64,000 bases of DNA from Macrocystis pyrifera (Eukaryota > Sar > Phaeophyceae > Laminariales > Laminariaceae): positions 6,342,689 through 6,406,688 of the forward strand of contig JASSKH010000025.1 in assembly GCA_031763025.1 (NCBI GenBank). Reading direction: 5' to 3'. The notes under the pieces were generated by a model. The model had not been told where the DNA came from. It did not search any database and saw only the letters and a program-made list of their open reading frames with translations. The position numbers and the translations under genes are program-made. Of this stretch, positions 9,405-37,177 are shown piece after piece. The first letter of the stretch is position 1. Every line of letters starts with the position of its first letter.

Positions 9405-12400
9405 TATAAATCAGTGGTTTTCTCCAACTTGCTCGTGTCTACAAGGATATTAGCATCATTTATGCGTAAGAAGTCAAGGCTCGGGTAGCATCCCTGTTTC
9501 TTGCCAGGTGCTTCTCCTATGAATAACTACTGCTGTTGTGAACGCTCGCATTATATGATGTGCACATGCCCTTACAGAGATCTACTTCACAAAATTAAGA
9601 AATACGTCGGCTGTGAGTTCGACTGATTAAGTATTAATAGTTGATACTCAACTTTGCAAGCTGCGTAACACGTCTCGTCTATATTCCATTTTTACTGAAT
9701 TTTACAAGCGTTATAACAAGCCGAACGCGCGTATTCTTTATGTAAAGATATATTTACAGCAGTGTGTGAGAACGCGACAGCAGCAAAGCAGTTGAGCATT
9801 GGAGAGTTCGGCATGACAGGCACAGCAGAGCCTACAGCGTATTCGAGATTTGGCCGTACTAGCTCAGGGTCAGGGATTAGGGTTGCTCTGATTGGTTTAG
9901 GGTTAGGCTTAGGGTAAGCATACTCGTCTCCTGCCTACTCACTCGTACACAGGAGTGGGTGTGTCAACCTTTTCTCGTACACCTGGTGAGAGTGGTAAGC
10001 GAACCCCATTTCAGGCTCGGTTTCAAGACGAAGACCATGATATGGCCCTTTTATACTGAAATTAAACTAGGACACACCCTGCCTTCTACAAGAACTCCAG
10101 CCTGGTCCACATTGCACGATAGGAGATTGATTACATACGAGGAATATTGCAGGTGCATGGCACTACAGCAGTAGTGTATACGAGCAGGTAGAGGTATGAT
10201 AAATGCCGGTACGTGGTACTGGCTGCGCCATTCTGGCCGGGAATATAATCAACGTTTGATCGTCACGTCACAGACTAAAAATTTATTATATTGACGGCCG
10301 GAGTGGTACCGGGCATAAATACCAACCAACAGGATATGTCAAAGGTAGCTAATGAAGTGCAACGGAAAAAAAACTACAGACGTACTCCACGAAGTCTCTC
10401 TAATGTATTCATTCGTGCGACAACATCAGAGCAGCGCGTACCACAGCACAGCACAGCAGTTGAGATATTGTGAGTCAAATGCTCGACTTGAACGTACACG
10501 AAACACAGGAAAGCCATACGTGTTTCACACTGAAGTAAAATTAGTCTCGGGACACACCCTGCCTCACGTGAGAACAAGAACCTGGCCAAAAATAAGTCAG
10601 TAAGTGGCGTCGCGTATACATACATACATACACTGTACCAGAACACCTGTTATTAATGATACAAGTAGCTATTACCAGCGGTACAAGAAAGGCGGGCTCC
10701 GATTTGCAAGAAAAAAATAAATTCGAGAGTCACTGCACTGAAGTTAGTGTACCGCAGTATTAACAAATATGTAAGAAATCCGGCCAGATCCAGCTCTCCT
10801 GTTTTTTGTGTTATACCTGTTGGCGCCCGGTACTCTGCACATATATGTACGTGTCGTACCGCGCGCAGTGGAGAGTATAGCTCCGCACATGAAACCTCGT
10901 GCCAGAGGTAAAAGTTAGGATTATGTTTGACGCAAGACGACGACACATGACATATACCGGATCCGGGTTGCAATTGCGATGATCACTTCTTTGTTGGGCC
11001 CAACGGCGACACATACCAAAATTCCAGAATATATTTGGTTCAAGTTTAAAACACGACAACAAGAGTGTCTGCGTGCCCAACCGCATCATGCATACCAGGT
11101 GTATGTACAATGATAATACCAATCGTGTACCAAGCACGGCAGTAGCGCAGCATATTGCGCATGGCACATCGCATCAAATCACATCACAGCATCGTTGCGG
11201 TAACTTTGCCGGCCAGCACCAGGAAAGTTCATGAGGGGATGAGGATTAATGCTGCAGCAGCAGCAGCAGCACGCCATCCACTTTGGTTGGCAGATATATA
11301 TACCTGCCTGGTAATTTTCTAGTGGAAAAAATATCAGGGGATGCTGGTTCCAGTGTTACGTGTATGATATCAGGATATGTACGTACGAGTGGAGCCTCGT
11401 ACCGAAGCTGCTTGGGTGTTGAGTGTCCTATTAGTATGTGTTGTGTGGTATGCGTGTCGTGTGGTTGTCTTCGCAGCCAACAAGTCAACGATCAAAAGTA
11501 AAAAAAAAGACAACAACCAAAAAAAAAAACAACCCAAGACAAAGGACAATACGAAGAGAACAGGGGAAAAACCTGGCAGGCAGCAGAAAATACGATTCGT
11601 TTTTTATGTACGTACGCGGGGAAGCGACAATTGTGTGCGGAGAAGGTGATCATGATTTTTATGATCAGAAAAGGTTTTGTCACACGGATAAACACGTTAT
11701 GTTTGGTCGTGCCTCGGCGCTAGGCACGCTACGTGCGTAAACCGAGACCAAGCGTCCGAGCGTCGATTCCACCGGAGCTCGAATGGTGTGATACCTGGTA
11801 CCTGGTGCCTGCGAAGGACCTACACCTATGGTGTGTATCGTTCTCCAGAGGATCAGCAAAAAATAAAGGTTTCAAACTTTCAACGTTTCAAAATCTATGA
11901 ACACAAAACAAACAGCTACCAGGTACCAGGTATCTTCTGGTACGTACCTTGCATATAGCAGACACAGACCAAATCGCACGAACAATTACAGCAGTAGACC
12001 TCGTGTTGTTGTCTTAAGCTGTGCAGTTGGCAGTTGTACTTCCTATGCCATGTGTATCCGAAGACCTTGAGCTACTCACTACGGGTGTATACAGAGCAAC
12101 CAGCACACACAACGTAACCTGGAACCGAACGCTGCTATGTTGGTACCATTAATATCAATACTCTGTTGCACATACGATATACTGCTGCTAATGCAGCTTG
12201 TATGTGTGTTATCAACGTACCAGAGGTTATGCTAAAACCACTGCTTGTAGGTATTATTACTAGCTGCTGCTGTCGGCCCTGTTTCTCTGTCTACGTACAC
12301 GGCAATTTTCTCCGCCACCACGCCAAGGGGTCACAGAGGAAACGTGCCGGTACTACCAAGTCCACAGCAGCAGCAGCAGCAGTCAGTACGTATCAGCTAC

Positions 12401-12630
12401 TCGGTATCAACTGATTTACTTGTCATCGCGTTACCACAGGACACAAGCGGTGATGCACGCAGCAGTGAACAGAAGCAAGAGGACGGAGGAAAACGAAGGG
12501 GCCATCAGCCAGTCAAGCAACACAATAAGCAAGGGTCAACCCGAGAATTCCACGCACGAAGAGATGTCAACACCGCCTCTCTTCTTATTCTTATTCTTCC
12601 TATAACAGTCTCTCTCTCACAGAGAAACTG
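9405..12630. other. Intergenic, no gene recognised
   Basis: Holds the family D copy and several TACCWGGTA and TACAGCAGTA motifs. CAG runs at 11,251-11,272 and 12,361-12,382. No frame longer than ~120 codons and none protein-like. Confidence 0.45.
9862..9975 (+). repeat. Family D repeat with degenerate TTAGGG steps
   Basis: CAGGGATTAGGGTTGCTCTG, ATTGGTTTAGGGTTAGGCTT, then CGTCTC..CGTACACAGGAGTGGGTGTG. Shared with 35,530 and 27,683. Confidence 0.65.
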
Positions 12631-13500
12631 TTGCTACCGCTGTTGCTGCTGCTGCTGATCCTGCTATCGCTGCGGCTGCTGCTGCCGCCGCCGCCGCCGC
12701 TGCTGCTGCTCCTATTGCTGCCACTCCTCTCCCGAGCTACTCGCGAGGAGAAAAAAATGCTGGAAACTCACATCTTTCAGCTGCCCTGCGAGCCTCGCTG
12801 GCCAGTTCGAAATTGCTGTTGTGTTGCCCCATCCTGTCCCGACGCCTGCGGCAGCTCCAACTCTACCGCCCCCCGCCTTCTCCACTGTCTCGAACTCCGA
12901 GAGTTGATACACTCTCCTCCGTCTCCTCCCACCGCCGCGCGAACGCCCTCGCTTCAAGCCGCCCCTTGTCTCTTGCGTCGATTAAACCACGCCACCAACT
13001 GGCGAACGTTGAGCTTTTCAGGCCCCAGCGACAGCGTCGACAACAATTGTTTTACCTGGAAGAAAAAAAGCACACACTTTTGTAATTGTACGCGAGGACC
13101 GGAACCTCACCTTTTGCTCTGTTTTGCCCCCCCCTAGACAGCGGAACTTATACTGTCCCACGATGATGCCTACCCTAATCGGCGAGAGGTTCCACCGGTC
13201 ACCTCGGAAGGTCACACTGTCAACCCAAGCAAACGCTGCTTGGGTTGCAGAACGCGGATAAGCCTCTGCTGCTGCCGTGGCCGAAAAATGCCCACAAGTA
13301 GGGGATTGTTTTGGTCTATCCCCGCTTCCTCTTCGAGGGAGTTCCACAAGAGAATCCTTGTTTCGTTTTTCGTCAGTCGGGCAGTGACGCATACTGGTGT
13401 CCAGCTGCTTCCCCCCCCATCTACCTCTCTCTCTATCTTTTCTCCACGTCCTGATTCACGTCATACCAAAGCACCCGCCGCCCTGCCCGTCCTAAGCCGA
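12631..13500. other. GC-rich island with overlapping frames, no gene supported
   Basis: CTG/CCG triplets (12,633-12,725) followed by ~700 bp of C-rich sequence. Frames exist in five phases, none with conserved-looking sequence. It may be a promoter or first-exon region, but nothing decides the strand. Confidence 0.35.
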
Positions 13501-14510
13501 GGTACGTCAGGTTGGGATGGGATACGGATCAATAATTCGGTAGCGAAAAGGCTCCATAGTGTGAGAAGGATAACGATGATGCGGCGGGACTACTGCTGTA
13601 CAGCAGCAAGTACGTATTTTGTCGCATGTAGTCGCATGACATGATACATGAGTCGCTGCTGCCGGCTGTATTGCAAGCACAGAGGTTACACACGAGACAC
13701 CACTCTGATATATTTCCAGGCCGGTTTTCTTGAAACCAGGGGGGGGGCACGCAAAACGAAGATGGTGGGTTTGGAAAAAAGACACCGACGAGATCTTTCC
13801 ATCGACCCATCGCTCGGCGTTTGCAATCCCCCCGTTGTACGTACGTATGAACAAAGAAAGTCGGCTTGGAAAAATCGAGAGGGGTGGTCGGGTGTTTTTG
13901 TCTGGCGTGTTTCGAGAGCCTACCAGGTACCAGGTACCAATATGGTCGGAAATATAATAACTATTTAGTCATAAATAGGTATGCCAAACATGCCTTATAT
14001 TAAAGTCCATATCTGTATATCATACCAGCATACCAGGTACCAGGTGCTGTGTATATCATGGATCAGCTCGACCAAGCCAACGGTGTTGAAAGGTAGCGGT
14101 ACGATAACTCGTATTGAGTTTGCGCAGGCTTGACCTCCGGGGCACAACGACGACAAGCAGCAACAGCAGCAGCTGCAGCAACAAGGCCTCGTAAACGTTT
14201 CATCGAAAATACATACTTCGTATATTAATAGTCGCTCTCCATTCGATCACATGAAAATGCGAGATCGTGTCGACTACGATTAATACTATTAATAATATGA
14301 ATACCTTCACGCACACAGCACCAACTGACTGTAAAAAGTACGTACGAAGTAGTTCTATATACCTGGCGCATGTACCTGGTACGTACTCCTGCGCGTACCA
14401 GATACAGATAGAGTTACTGACAGCAGTAGTAGTGGAGTTGTAATCCTAGGGCTCCAGCACTTCTCTTTGTGTGACCACGGACACCTTGATTTGAGAGTTG
14501 ATGTGTGATC

Positions 14511-14550
<40 letters not shown>

Positions 14551-14765
14551 GCAACGTCTCAACAAATAGCTCGTACGAGCACTCCAAGTACTACTACGTA
14601 CTGCTGCTGTGCCGGCGCTCCAATAAGAAGCCGGGATATCTGGCCGATGCTAAGTTTTTATTTTGAGAAAGGTGAGCTGAACACTATGTACAGTAGTAAT
14701 ACGCATCAGTGTAAAAACCGCAACCGGATTGGTATATATTTCCCCGAAAATCTCAGGCTGAGTTA
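13501..14765. other. Intergenic, motif-rich
   Basis: TACCAGGTACCAGGTA at 13,921 and TACCAGGTACCAGGTG at 14,032, a (CAA)n tract, and TACTGCTGTACAGCAG near 13,590; otherwise nothing. Confidence 0.4.
14510..14550. repeat. (CAA)n microsatellite
   Basis: About 13 pure CAA triplets. Confidence 0.9.
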
Positions 14766-14882
14766 CTATTACGGGTGACCATAGTAAATAGGACTAAATA
14801 TTGCAAGTAAAAATAGGTAAATATATAGGTTTTTATGTAGACCATAGGTCCTATTAACTATTAACTGTGGACCCCCGTAATA
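14766..14882. mobile_element. Family A MITE with internal 8-bp duplication
   Basis: Near the right end CTATTAACTATTAACTGTGG shows an 8-bp step duplication. Right end ACCCCCGTAATA. Confidence 0.82.
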
Positions 14883-15546
14883 CTGTAGGTTTCTTCTGGG
14901 GCTTTTTCTTATGCCATGTCTCATCAGAGGGTCGGTACAGCAGTATAGCCGGTGTGATACAGTCAATACTCTGGTACTCGTAGCCTTTCCAGCAGAATGA
15001 TGCCAGGCACGTGACAACTCTTATTTCGGGCGAGGGTCGCAGTCTCTGTGTGGGACGGGGGGAGCTCCCCTTTTGCTTCCGTTCTTGGCCTCCCTCAAAC
15101 CACACTCATTAATAAGGCGTTTTGCTGTGCACCACCATGATGAAACTCCGGCACCGTCCCCCCCCCCCCCCCCCCCGCCCCTTCTTTCGTTCCTGCCTTG
15201 CCCTCCACCAGAGCACACTTAGGACCGTTTGTATTCGCACCACCGTAACGCTACGTAACTCCCCCCACATCCCCTTCGCCGTCTCCTTCCTCCGATACTT
15301 GCTCTCCCTCAGGGCATACCTGGTACGGTTTACTCTATGCGTATAATAGCCCCATCCTTGACACACACACCCTCCCTCGCCCTCGCCCGCTCCCCGTCCC
15401 CCTCCCTCCCATCCCCTCCTCCCCTGCCCATCCGCCATTCATTTCCCCTCCGTAATCTCAAAGTCTTCCCAAAAAGCATCCGCCTTCGGTGACGAAAAAA
15501 CATACTCTCTCTCTCTCTCCTTTTTTGTCGCCCCACTCAAGCCATC

Positions 15547-30594
<15,048 letters not shown>

Positions 30595-31145
30595 AGGAGC
30601 TGGAAGGGGGTTATACGGGGAGATGTACGGAGCTATCAGGAGCTGTACGGCGTTATACGGAGCTATGCATGGGGATCTATAAAAGAGCTGTTCAGGACGT
30701 GGTTGGCTAAGGAGCTATAAGGAGCTATGAGGGACTTGTGCGGAGCCATTAGGGACTGTACAGAGCTATGGGGAGCATCGGGGAGCGCTAAGTTAGAGTC
30801 TTGATGGGGCGAAGGAGCTTTGGGGATCTACTTCGTGAGGATCTTTGTATAATGAGGTGCAAGTAGCTTCATGAGCTAAGGAGCTTGCTAAGAAAGAGGC
30901 AAGAAGGCTAGGAATCCTGAGATGTAGAGGATTAAAGACGTTGAGGGGCTAGCGGACTACGAAACCGGGGCTCAGAGGAGCGAGGGGGGTAGGGAGTCTA
31001 GACCCTCACGAGCTGAAGCGCTGAGAAGCGGGGACGGTATCAGCGCTCATAACGCTCCGCGATCTGCTGCAAGACGCTACATGAAACTATCACGGAGGCC
31101 CATAGTATCTAGGCCCACGAGAAGCCCAAGTCGCCCACTCTGGTG
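30595..31145 (+). other. Region just 3' of the metalloprotease stop with degenerate GGAGCTAT steps
   Basis: From 30,595 to about 30,890 the word GGAGCTAT or close variants (GGAGCTGTACG, CGGAGCTATGC, AGGAGCTATAAGGAGC) recurs at irregular spacing. It probably includes the 3' UTR. No clear poly(A) signal was recognised. Confidence 0.5.
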
Positions 31146-32602
31146 GGTTGCATCTCGACAACCGCTGCGTGAATCGAGAATGTTGTCCGTTTCAAATACA
31201 TACATACGCGGTTGATGATACTGGTAGGCTCTCCATCGATGCTACATGCGTATTCCTCGTAGTTACATTTTGGGAAGCCTCTTTCCCCCCCGTTTTGGGC
31301 CTAAGTATTAGGGGCAACCATGGTACGGCGGTATACGAGCTAGAGCTCCGACACTGACGTGTTCTGACGGAAAACGAGTTAAGACATGTGACGTGGTACA
31401 CACACGGCTGACGAAAACGTATTCGTATAGGCGTGGTTTTTGCGCGGTAGGGGCTTTATCATAAGACGCCTGCTATTAGTAGCAAGAAAGGCGGTTGTGC
31501 TGCCCGAAACATAGCCCGGTCCCGGTTATCTCTCACCGTCTGAATGGAGCGGTGGGTGCCTTTCGGTCGTAGGAGTACGTGGGCGTTTTTTTGTGGCACG
31601 AGGTCACGCATTTCGAATTTAGGAGAGAAAAAAAAGGAAGGTAGACGGCAATAATAACAAAGGGTCTTGAGTTTTTGCAGCCTGCGGTTTCGGACGTGTG
31701 CTGCCATAGAGGTTCGCACATTTTTTTCACCAAAATATTTTTTGATTTGTGCGACTCTTAACCCAATATCGTCGGAATACCAAACTAGTTTTTTACAACA
31801 CTTTTCTTGACACACAGTTGAGCTTTGGCATCAACTTTTCTTACCCCGAACATTGTCGGAATACCCAAAGAGTGTTTTACAATGTTTTTCGTGACACACT
31901 TGAGCTTTGGTGTTGTCCATCCCGTGCGCGCCTGCAGTTTTCTCTAAATCCTCTTTTTTGGGGGGGGGGTGAGGTATGGAGCCCCCCTCGAGGTCTAGTG
32001 AGGAATCTAGAAAAAAAAAGTAGGATGTCTACGCTGCTCCGGAACGGAGGGGTGGGAGAGAAGGGTGGACTCCTATGGATTGAAGTGAGAGCTGGTGGGT
32101 TGTGTGATGTTGGGTTTGTGTTGTTGCAGGGGTGGCAACAGGAAGAAGATGGCGGGTATTTGCTGGCGGTAGTCTGGAGCTTTGAGGCTTTCGGTTCGTG
32201 CACACCCCCAAGGTTTCGAAATGGAGCCCTCATCATCGAGTTTTTATGTTACGATTGTTTTCATGAAGATGGATCGGCGGGAGCCGGGAGAGGCTTTTCT
32301 TTCCGTCTAATACCGACGGGGTTATTTGCCCGGTCTCCTGATACTGTCTGCACAGTTAGTTGTAAGAGCCTCCGAACTGGCATTTTTATATGATGGGCGG
32401 TACACCGGGAGAAGATATGTTCAAGTTGTGCAGAAAGAAACCGTGAGCCCTCTTATCTGCTGACGGTTCGTCTGATTGTAGGAGCACACATGTTGACGTC
32501 ATGCGCGTGATGTAGTGTCGACGGCGTTTCAGGAGACCTTATCTGCGTACGGCTTACAGGCTCACTGCTGCTGTGCGGTGGTGAATGAGGTGGGGAAAGG
32601 AG
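31146..32602. other. Intergenic, no gene recognised
   Basis: Beyond the two-unit tandem repeat near 31,800 there is only a ~200-codon plus frame (31,749-32,393) without recognisable features. Confidence 0.4.
31764..31917. repeat. Two-unit diverged tandem repeat, ~88-bp period
   Basis: TCGGAATACC, TTTTACAA and TTGAGCTTTGG recur in the same order in both halves. Confidence 0.7.
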
Positions 32603-32700
32603 CTTAACCCTTTTACGGCTGCGGTCCTAGTTTTAGAACAAACCACTCTAATTCCAAGTAGTTTGTCCCCAAAACAAGACTGCAGTCCTACAAAGGTTGA
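32603..32700. mobile_element. Family B MITE
   Basis: TTAACCCTTTTACGGCTGCG to GACTGCAGTCCTACAAAGG; left TTAA intact, right changed to TTGA. Confidence 0.8.
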
Positions 32701-32939
32701 GACGCCACGGTAACTGCGGTATCGGGCGTTTCATCTTACACAACTATTACAGCTGCTTCGCCGCGGTTTTTATCCCAGTTAAACGAATAAACCAGTCCAT
32801 GCGACAGCATCATTTACACGCACAAAGAAAATATCACAAAACAACAGACAGCATTCCATCGGTTCCTTGTTTTCGCTTCGCGTACACACCGTATGCTCCC
32901 TTCCACCACCCACCACTACCACTGCCACTACCGCCGCCA

Positions 32940-33795
32940 CTACTCATCGTCCTCCTCGAAGTCGCTCTCGTACTCCTCCACCGTCACACCGCCTCTACTG
33001 CCACTACCGCTGCCGCTGCTGCCGCCGCCCTCCTTGTTTACCGACCAATTCTCCTCGGTTTGCACTACTAACGATTCACCCCGATCTCCCGCATCCGCAT
33101 GGCCACCGCTGCTGCTGTGCCCCCGCGCCCCCGCGATATTACCGGAGCCCGTCAACACGGATGCGCGACTTTTCTCGCCTGACGAGACGTTGTCGGAGCT
33201 CACGACGTCCCCAACGCGGCTGCCGATTGCGTCGCCGATACCGATGGGACCATCATAACCCCCCCCGCCCCCCCCACTGTCCCGCCTCCTCCCGAACGCC
33301 GGAGTGGTACCGTCCGCGCCGCCTCTCGCTGCTGCTGTTGAGCAGCCACCGGGAAGCGCGTGGAGAAGTGGGAAACGCAGGAGGAGAGACGGCACCAACC
33401 CCGCGCTGCTCACGGGGAGGAGGAGATGACGGGCAGAGGGTGCACACAGACGGTCGCTGTTCCTGCTCTTGTTCATGTTCTGCTGACCACCTGGGGTGCT
33501 GGAGCACTGCAGCCTGCGTCGGTGCTGGCGATGCCGGTGGTGGTGATATCGGGGAAGCGTTGCGTAGTGGGGATGGCCGTAGGGGCGGGGAGTTTGGATG
33601 TCGGCGGGACACGCCACGAATTGGGGCGAGGCGGAGCGGCCCGGGGGGGGGAAAGCTGGGTCGGCTTTGTGGGTCATCCCTGGCATCGTTGGTATCGCCG
33701 GCGTCACTTGCGTTGCGGGTATCACAGGCATCGTCGGGTGGGGTGGACCTCACGTCCGTCGTCGCTTCTCTAGGCACTTCCTGTGGCGATATTGT
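32940..33795 (-). CDS. Probable terminal exon of the minus-strand gene
   Basis: Two overlapping frames look coding: first QTISPQEVPREATTDVRS.. down to a GQWGGRGG region, then YDGPIGIGDAIGSRVGDVVS.. to EEYESDFEEDDE and stop. They meet at two 8-nt G runs (coding strand), so a one-base length error would unite them. Acceptor GCAAGCAG|ACAATATC. The opposite-strand frame over the same span (plus, 32,867-33,856) is low complexity and less protein-like. Confidence 0.5.
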
Positions 33796-36700
33796 CTGCT
33801 TGCGGGCAGCACCACGCAACTGTGTTTGTTGTTGGTGTTGTTCCTGTTGTTGTTGATGTTGTTGTTGTTTGTTGTTGATCTTGGTGGTGTTGAGGATGTT
33901 GTCGGTGACATTGTTGTTGTGTTTTTACTTCTTCCCCTGAAGGGGGGCCGCGCAGTGCAGCTGCAAACGAATGCCTCCGCGGGTGGAGCTCCTCCTTTGG
34001 CATAGCCTCGCGCACGCATGCATCCTGCTTCGTCAGCGCAGGCAAGAACGGGTTTTTAGGGTGAAGGACCGATCGGAAAACAAAACCAAAATTTCATGTC
34101 CCGAGGCAGCGACGAAATATATAGTACTTCGATAATGCAGGCATGTTTGTGGGTTTGTGGGGCAAAACGACCAAAACACTTGAACGTCACTTCGACGACT
34201 GCTGTACGAACAAAACAAGGCTTTTGTTGTACGACTACCAGGTAGTGGGGTACCCACTTTGAAGACTACCCGTTTTATGACTTTTCGGGAGATAAGACCA
34301 GGTAAATCGGCTTGTGTGCCACAAGAAAAAAATCCTTATAATTAGTATGGTCAGCAGTAAAAGATAAGACCATATTAGAGATGAAAACACGTTTATTGGC
34401 TTGTCACGGGATGTTCTTAAACATGGGTACACCCCGACTGTAATTGCTGGGAATGATGTCGTTCATCGCGCCGACATCTTCCTCAACAGAAACAAGATAA
34501 GAAAAGAAAAGAAACAAGACAGAGTCGACTGCACGCACAGTAGGATGGCGTATAACCGTGTGCCGCAAGCTGCCCCCTCGTCGACCACGGACGGACGCGT
34601 TTCGGAGGGTATCTACCGGTGTGCTGCGGGCCGTGACCGCGAAAAAAACAACACCTAGAGAACGACTGCTTGCTGTACAGTAGGATTTAACTCTTGGCGA
34701 AGTCTGATTGGGTGTGATATGCGTGACTGCTGTAGGTATTGTTGATTGTTCTGCTTGCCATCGGACTAAGTGTGTAGTGTTGTTCTAAAAAATACTACGT
34801 AACAGAGAGTGAAGAACTCTCCAGAACAAAAGCGCGGCAGCGTTGTTTTACGGAGATTGCGGCGGAGATGTGTTTTCCCCTAACCCTAACGTTTCGACGG
34901 GGGTCCCACTATTGACCCTTTTAGGACCACAGTCCCGTTTTGGGGACAATCTCCTTGAAATTTGAGTGATTTGTCTCCAAAACGGGATTGCGGTTCTAAA
35001 AATGAAGAGAGGATTCCAAGGACGCGCGATGGCCTCTCTCTCTCACTTCTGCCTTCTTGTTCTTCTTCCTCTTTCACGGGGGACCACAGTAAATAGGACC
35101 TATGGTACACACAAAAACCTACATATTTTCCTATTTTTACCAACATTATTTGGTCCTATTTGCTGTGGTCCCCCGTAGTAGTTCTTCGTTGTGTAGACCA
35201 TACAGGAGTACGCGGCAACACTCAGAAGTACATTGGGAGACGAGACAAAATTTGGCTCGACGTTTTGCACGAAACATGAAACAAAAAAAAAATCAACACT
35301 GAAGTTGTAGTACTCGTACAGTAGTGTAAGACTCACCCTGCCGAATACTTATCACGATTTTTTAAACCTGGCCCCGTAACTACGTAAGAGTTTCTTAACA
35401 TAAATTGTTTCGCGCATCTGTACGTACGCGTGCGAAGGTCGGACATTTCCAATTCTGTGCCTGTGTACGTAGATGATAAGAACAATCAACGTCGTGTGAT
35501 TTGTGTGTCTGTCGCCTTCGTTCAGTAGAGCCTATCACGATGATTGGCGTAGGGTAGGGTTAGGGTCGCTCTGATTGGCTTATGGTTGGGGATAAGTCTG
35601 ATTGGCTTAGGTCGGATTAGGGTTGCTCTGATTGGCTGAGGGTTGGCGTTAGGGTAAGGTTTAGGGTTCGTTACTATTCGTCTCATACACAGCAGTGTGT
35701 GTGTTTACCATTTTCTCGAATATGTGGCAAGCAACTCTCCCCTCCGTTGGCAATAGGCGGCACCAATCCCAACCCCCCCTCACCCCGGTGTCTACTTATC
35801 ACTCTGTGCGTTGATATAAAGACCGTTTGCATTGGATACTATTGCAGGGGACCATAGTAAATAGGACCGAATATTGTTAGCAAAAATAGGTAAATGTATA
35901 GGTTTTTGTGTGTACCGCAGGTCCTATTTACAACGGTCCTCCGTAATAATACGGGGGACCATAGTAAATAGGACTAAATATTGTTAGCAAAAACAGGGAA
36001 ATATGTAGGTTTTCGTGTGTATGGTAGGTCCTGTTTACTGTAGTCCCCCCGTAACAGTATACAAGGCCGGCGCCCCCGGTGGTACAGTGGTTTGACCACG
36101 GGACTATACTCTTGATAGCTCCAAGGTCACGCTTTCGAGTGCAGCCAAGGAGGATTTGTCTGGTTGTGGGAAAAAAAAGAAAGCAGAAAGCGCCACCGGG
36201 AGTTTTGCAAGATTCGACGCGAGTCGACTAGGGGAAGAAAATGCTGAATTGTTCCCGCGATAAGAATAAAGGCAGGTACCGTAATGGGGAGCGGGGGGGG
36301 GGGGGGGTGAAGACCTGCTGTGTGACCCCGGATTTGAGTTACTACAGAGAGGGAGGGGGAGAATAGGGCGACGATACTGAATGGAATGGAGCAAAAAAAA
36401 ATGTCCTTGCTTATAGCGACAGAGTGGTATACTGCTTGTAGCATGTACTACAGTTGTAATAGTGCCAACCGGTGCCAACCGGTAGCACCAATGGGATCCG
36501 AAATCGCCGAAAACATCGCCCGCGCGTTCAAGTTTACGGGAGAAGGGATTTCTTGGGAAGAGGAGAAAGTTCGGCTTAGGGTTGGGCGACGAGACCATGA
36601 AGAGGAGCGGGAAAGAGGGGACGTGGGGGGGGGGGATAGGAAAAGGGCAGCAACACAGGAGTCACGCTGCTATCCCCCCCCCCAAAAAAAAAATCCGTTC

Positions 36701-37143
36701 GACGCTGTCATCCATATGCAAGAAAGTCCGTCCCACAAGCGGTCTTTAGTAGGATGCAGCTCGCCCTTCATGCAACTCGCCGAACGCCTCACGGCGCTTC
36801 GCGCTTGGTGCTAGCGATGTCTGCCTGACCGGTGAAAATCCGACGTGCTCCGTCCCGGTATTATAGGGATGCGAGGGTCTATGGTCGTACGATAACGGCC
36901 ATGCATGGTAATGAGTACACCGTCCCCCCCGCGCTCCATCTCATCGTCTAACTTGCGAGAAATAGTTTATTTACAATGCATGTCACCTGCAGTGAACTCC
37001 TTGTGTAGAAGAGAGAAACTACAACAGTTGGGTGTAATATGTTTCCACGCTCGAACGTAGCGCACGCATCTCGTCGTCTCCAAAACATAGAACTGATGTG
37101 TCCATTCAGACCCCCAGGCGACTTAAGACGCACACAACAACAA

Positions 37144-37177
<34 letters not shown>

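Noticed and set aside
12631-13137. Leu-rich plus-strand frame starting MLPLLLLLL
   Set aside because: Product of CTG/CCG triplet repeats followed by C-rich sequence; no splice logic, domain or strand preference supports a gene.
32867-33856. 329-codon plus-strand frame opposite the terminal exon
   Set aside because: Rich in His/Arg/Cys from shifted triplets; the minus-strand frames give better protein-like sequence and a clean stop.
35530-35740. Chromosome end (telomere)
   Set aside because: TTAGGG steps are few and irregular, with unrelated sequence on both sides.
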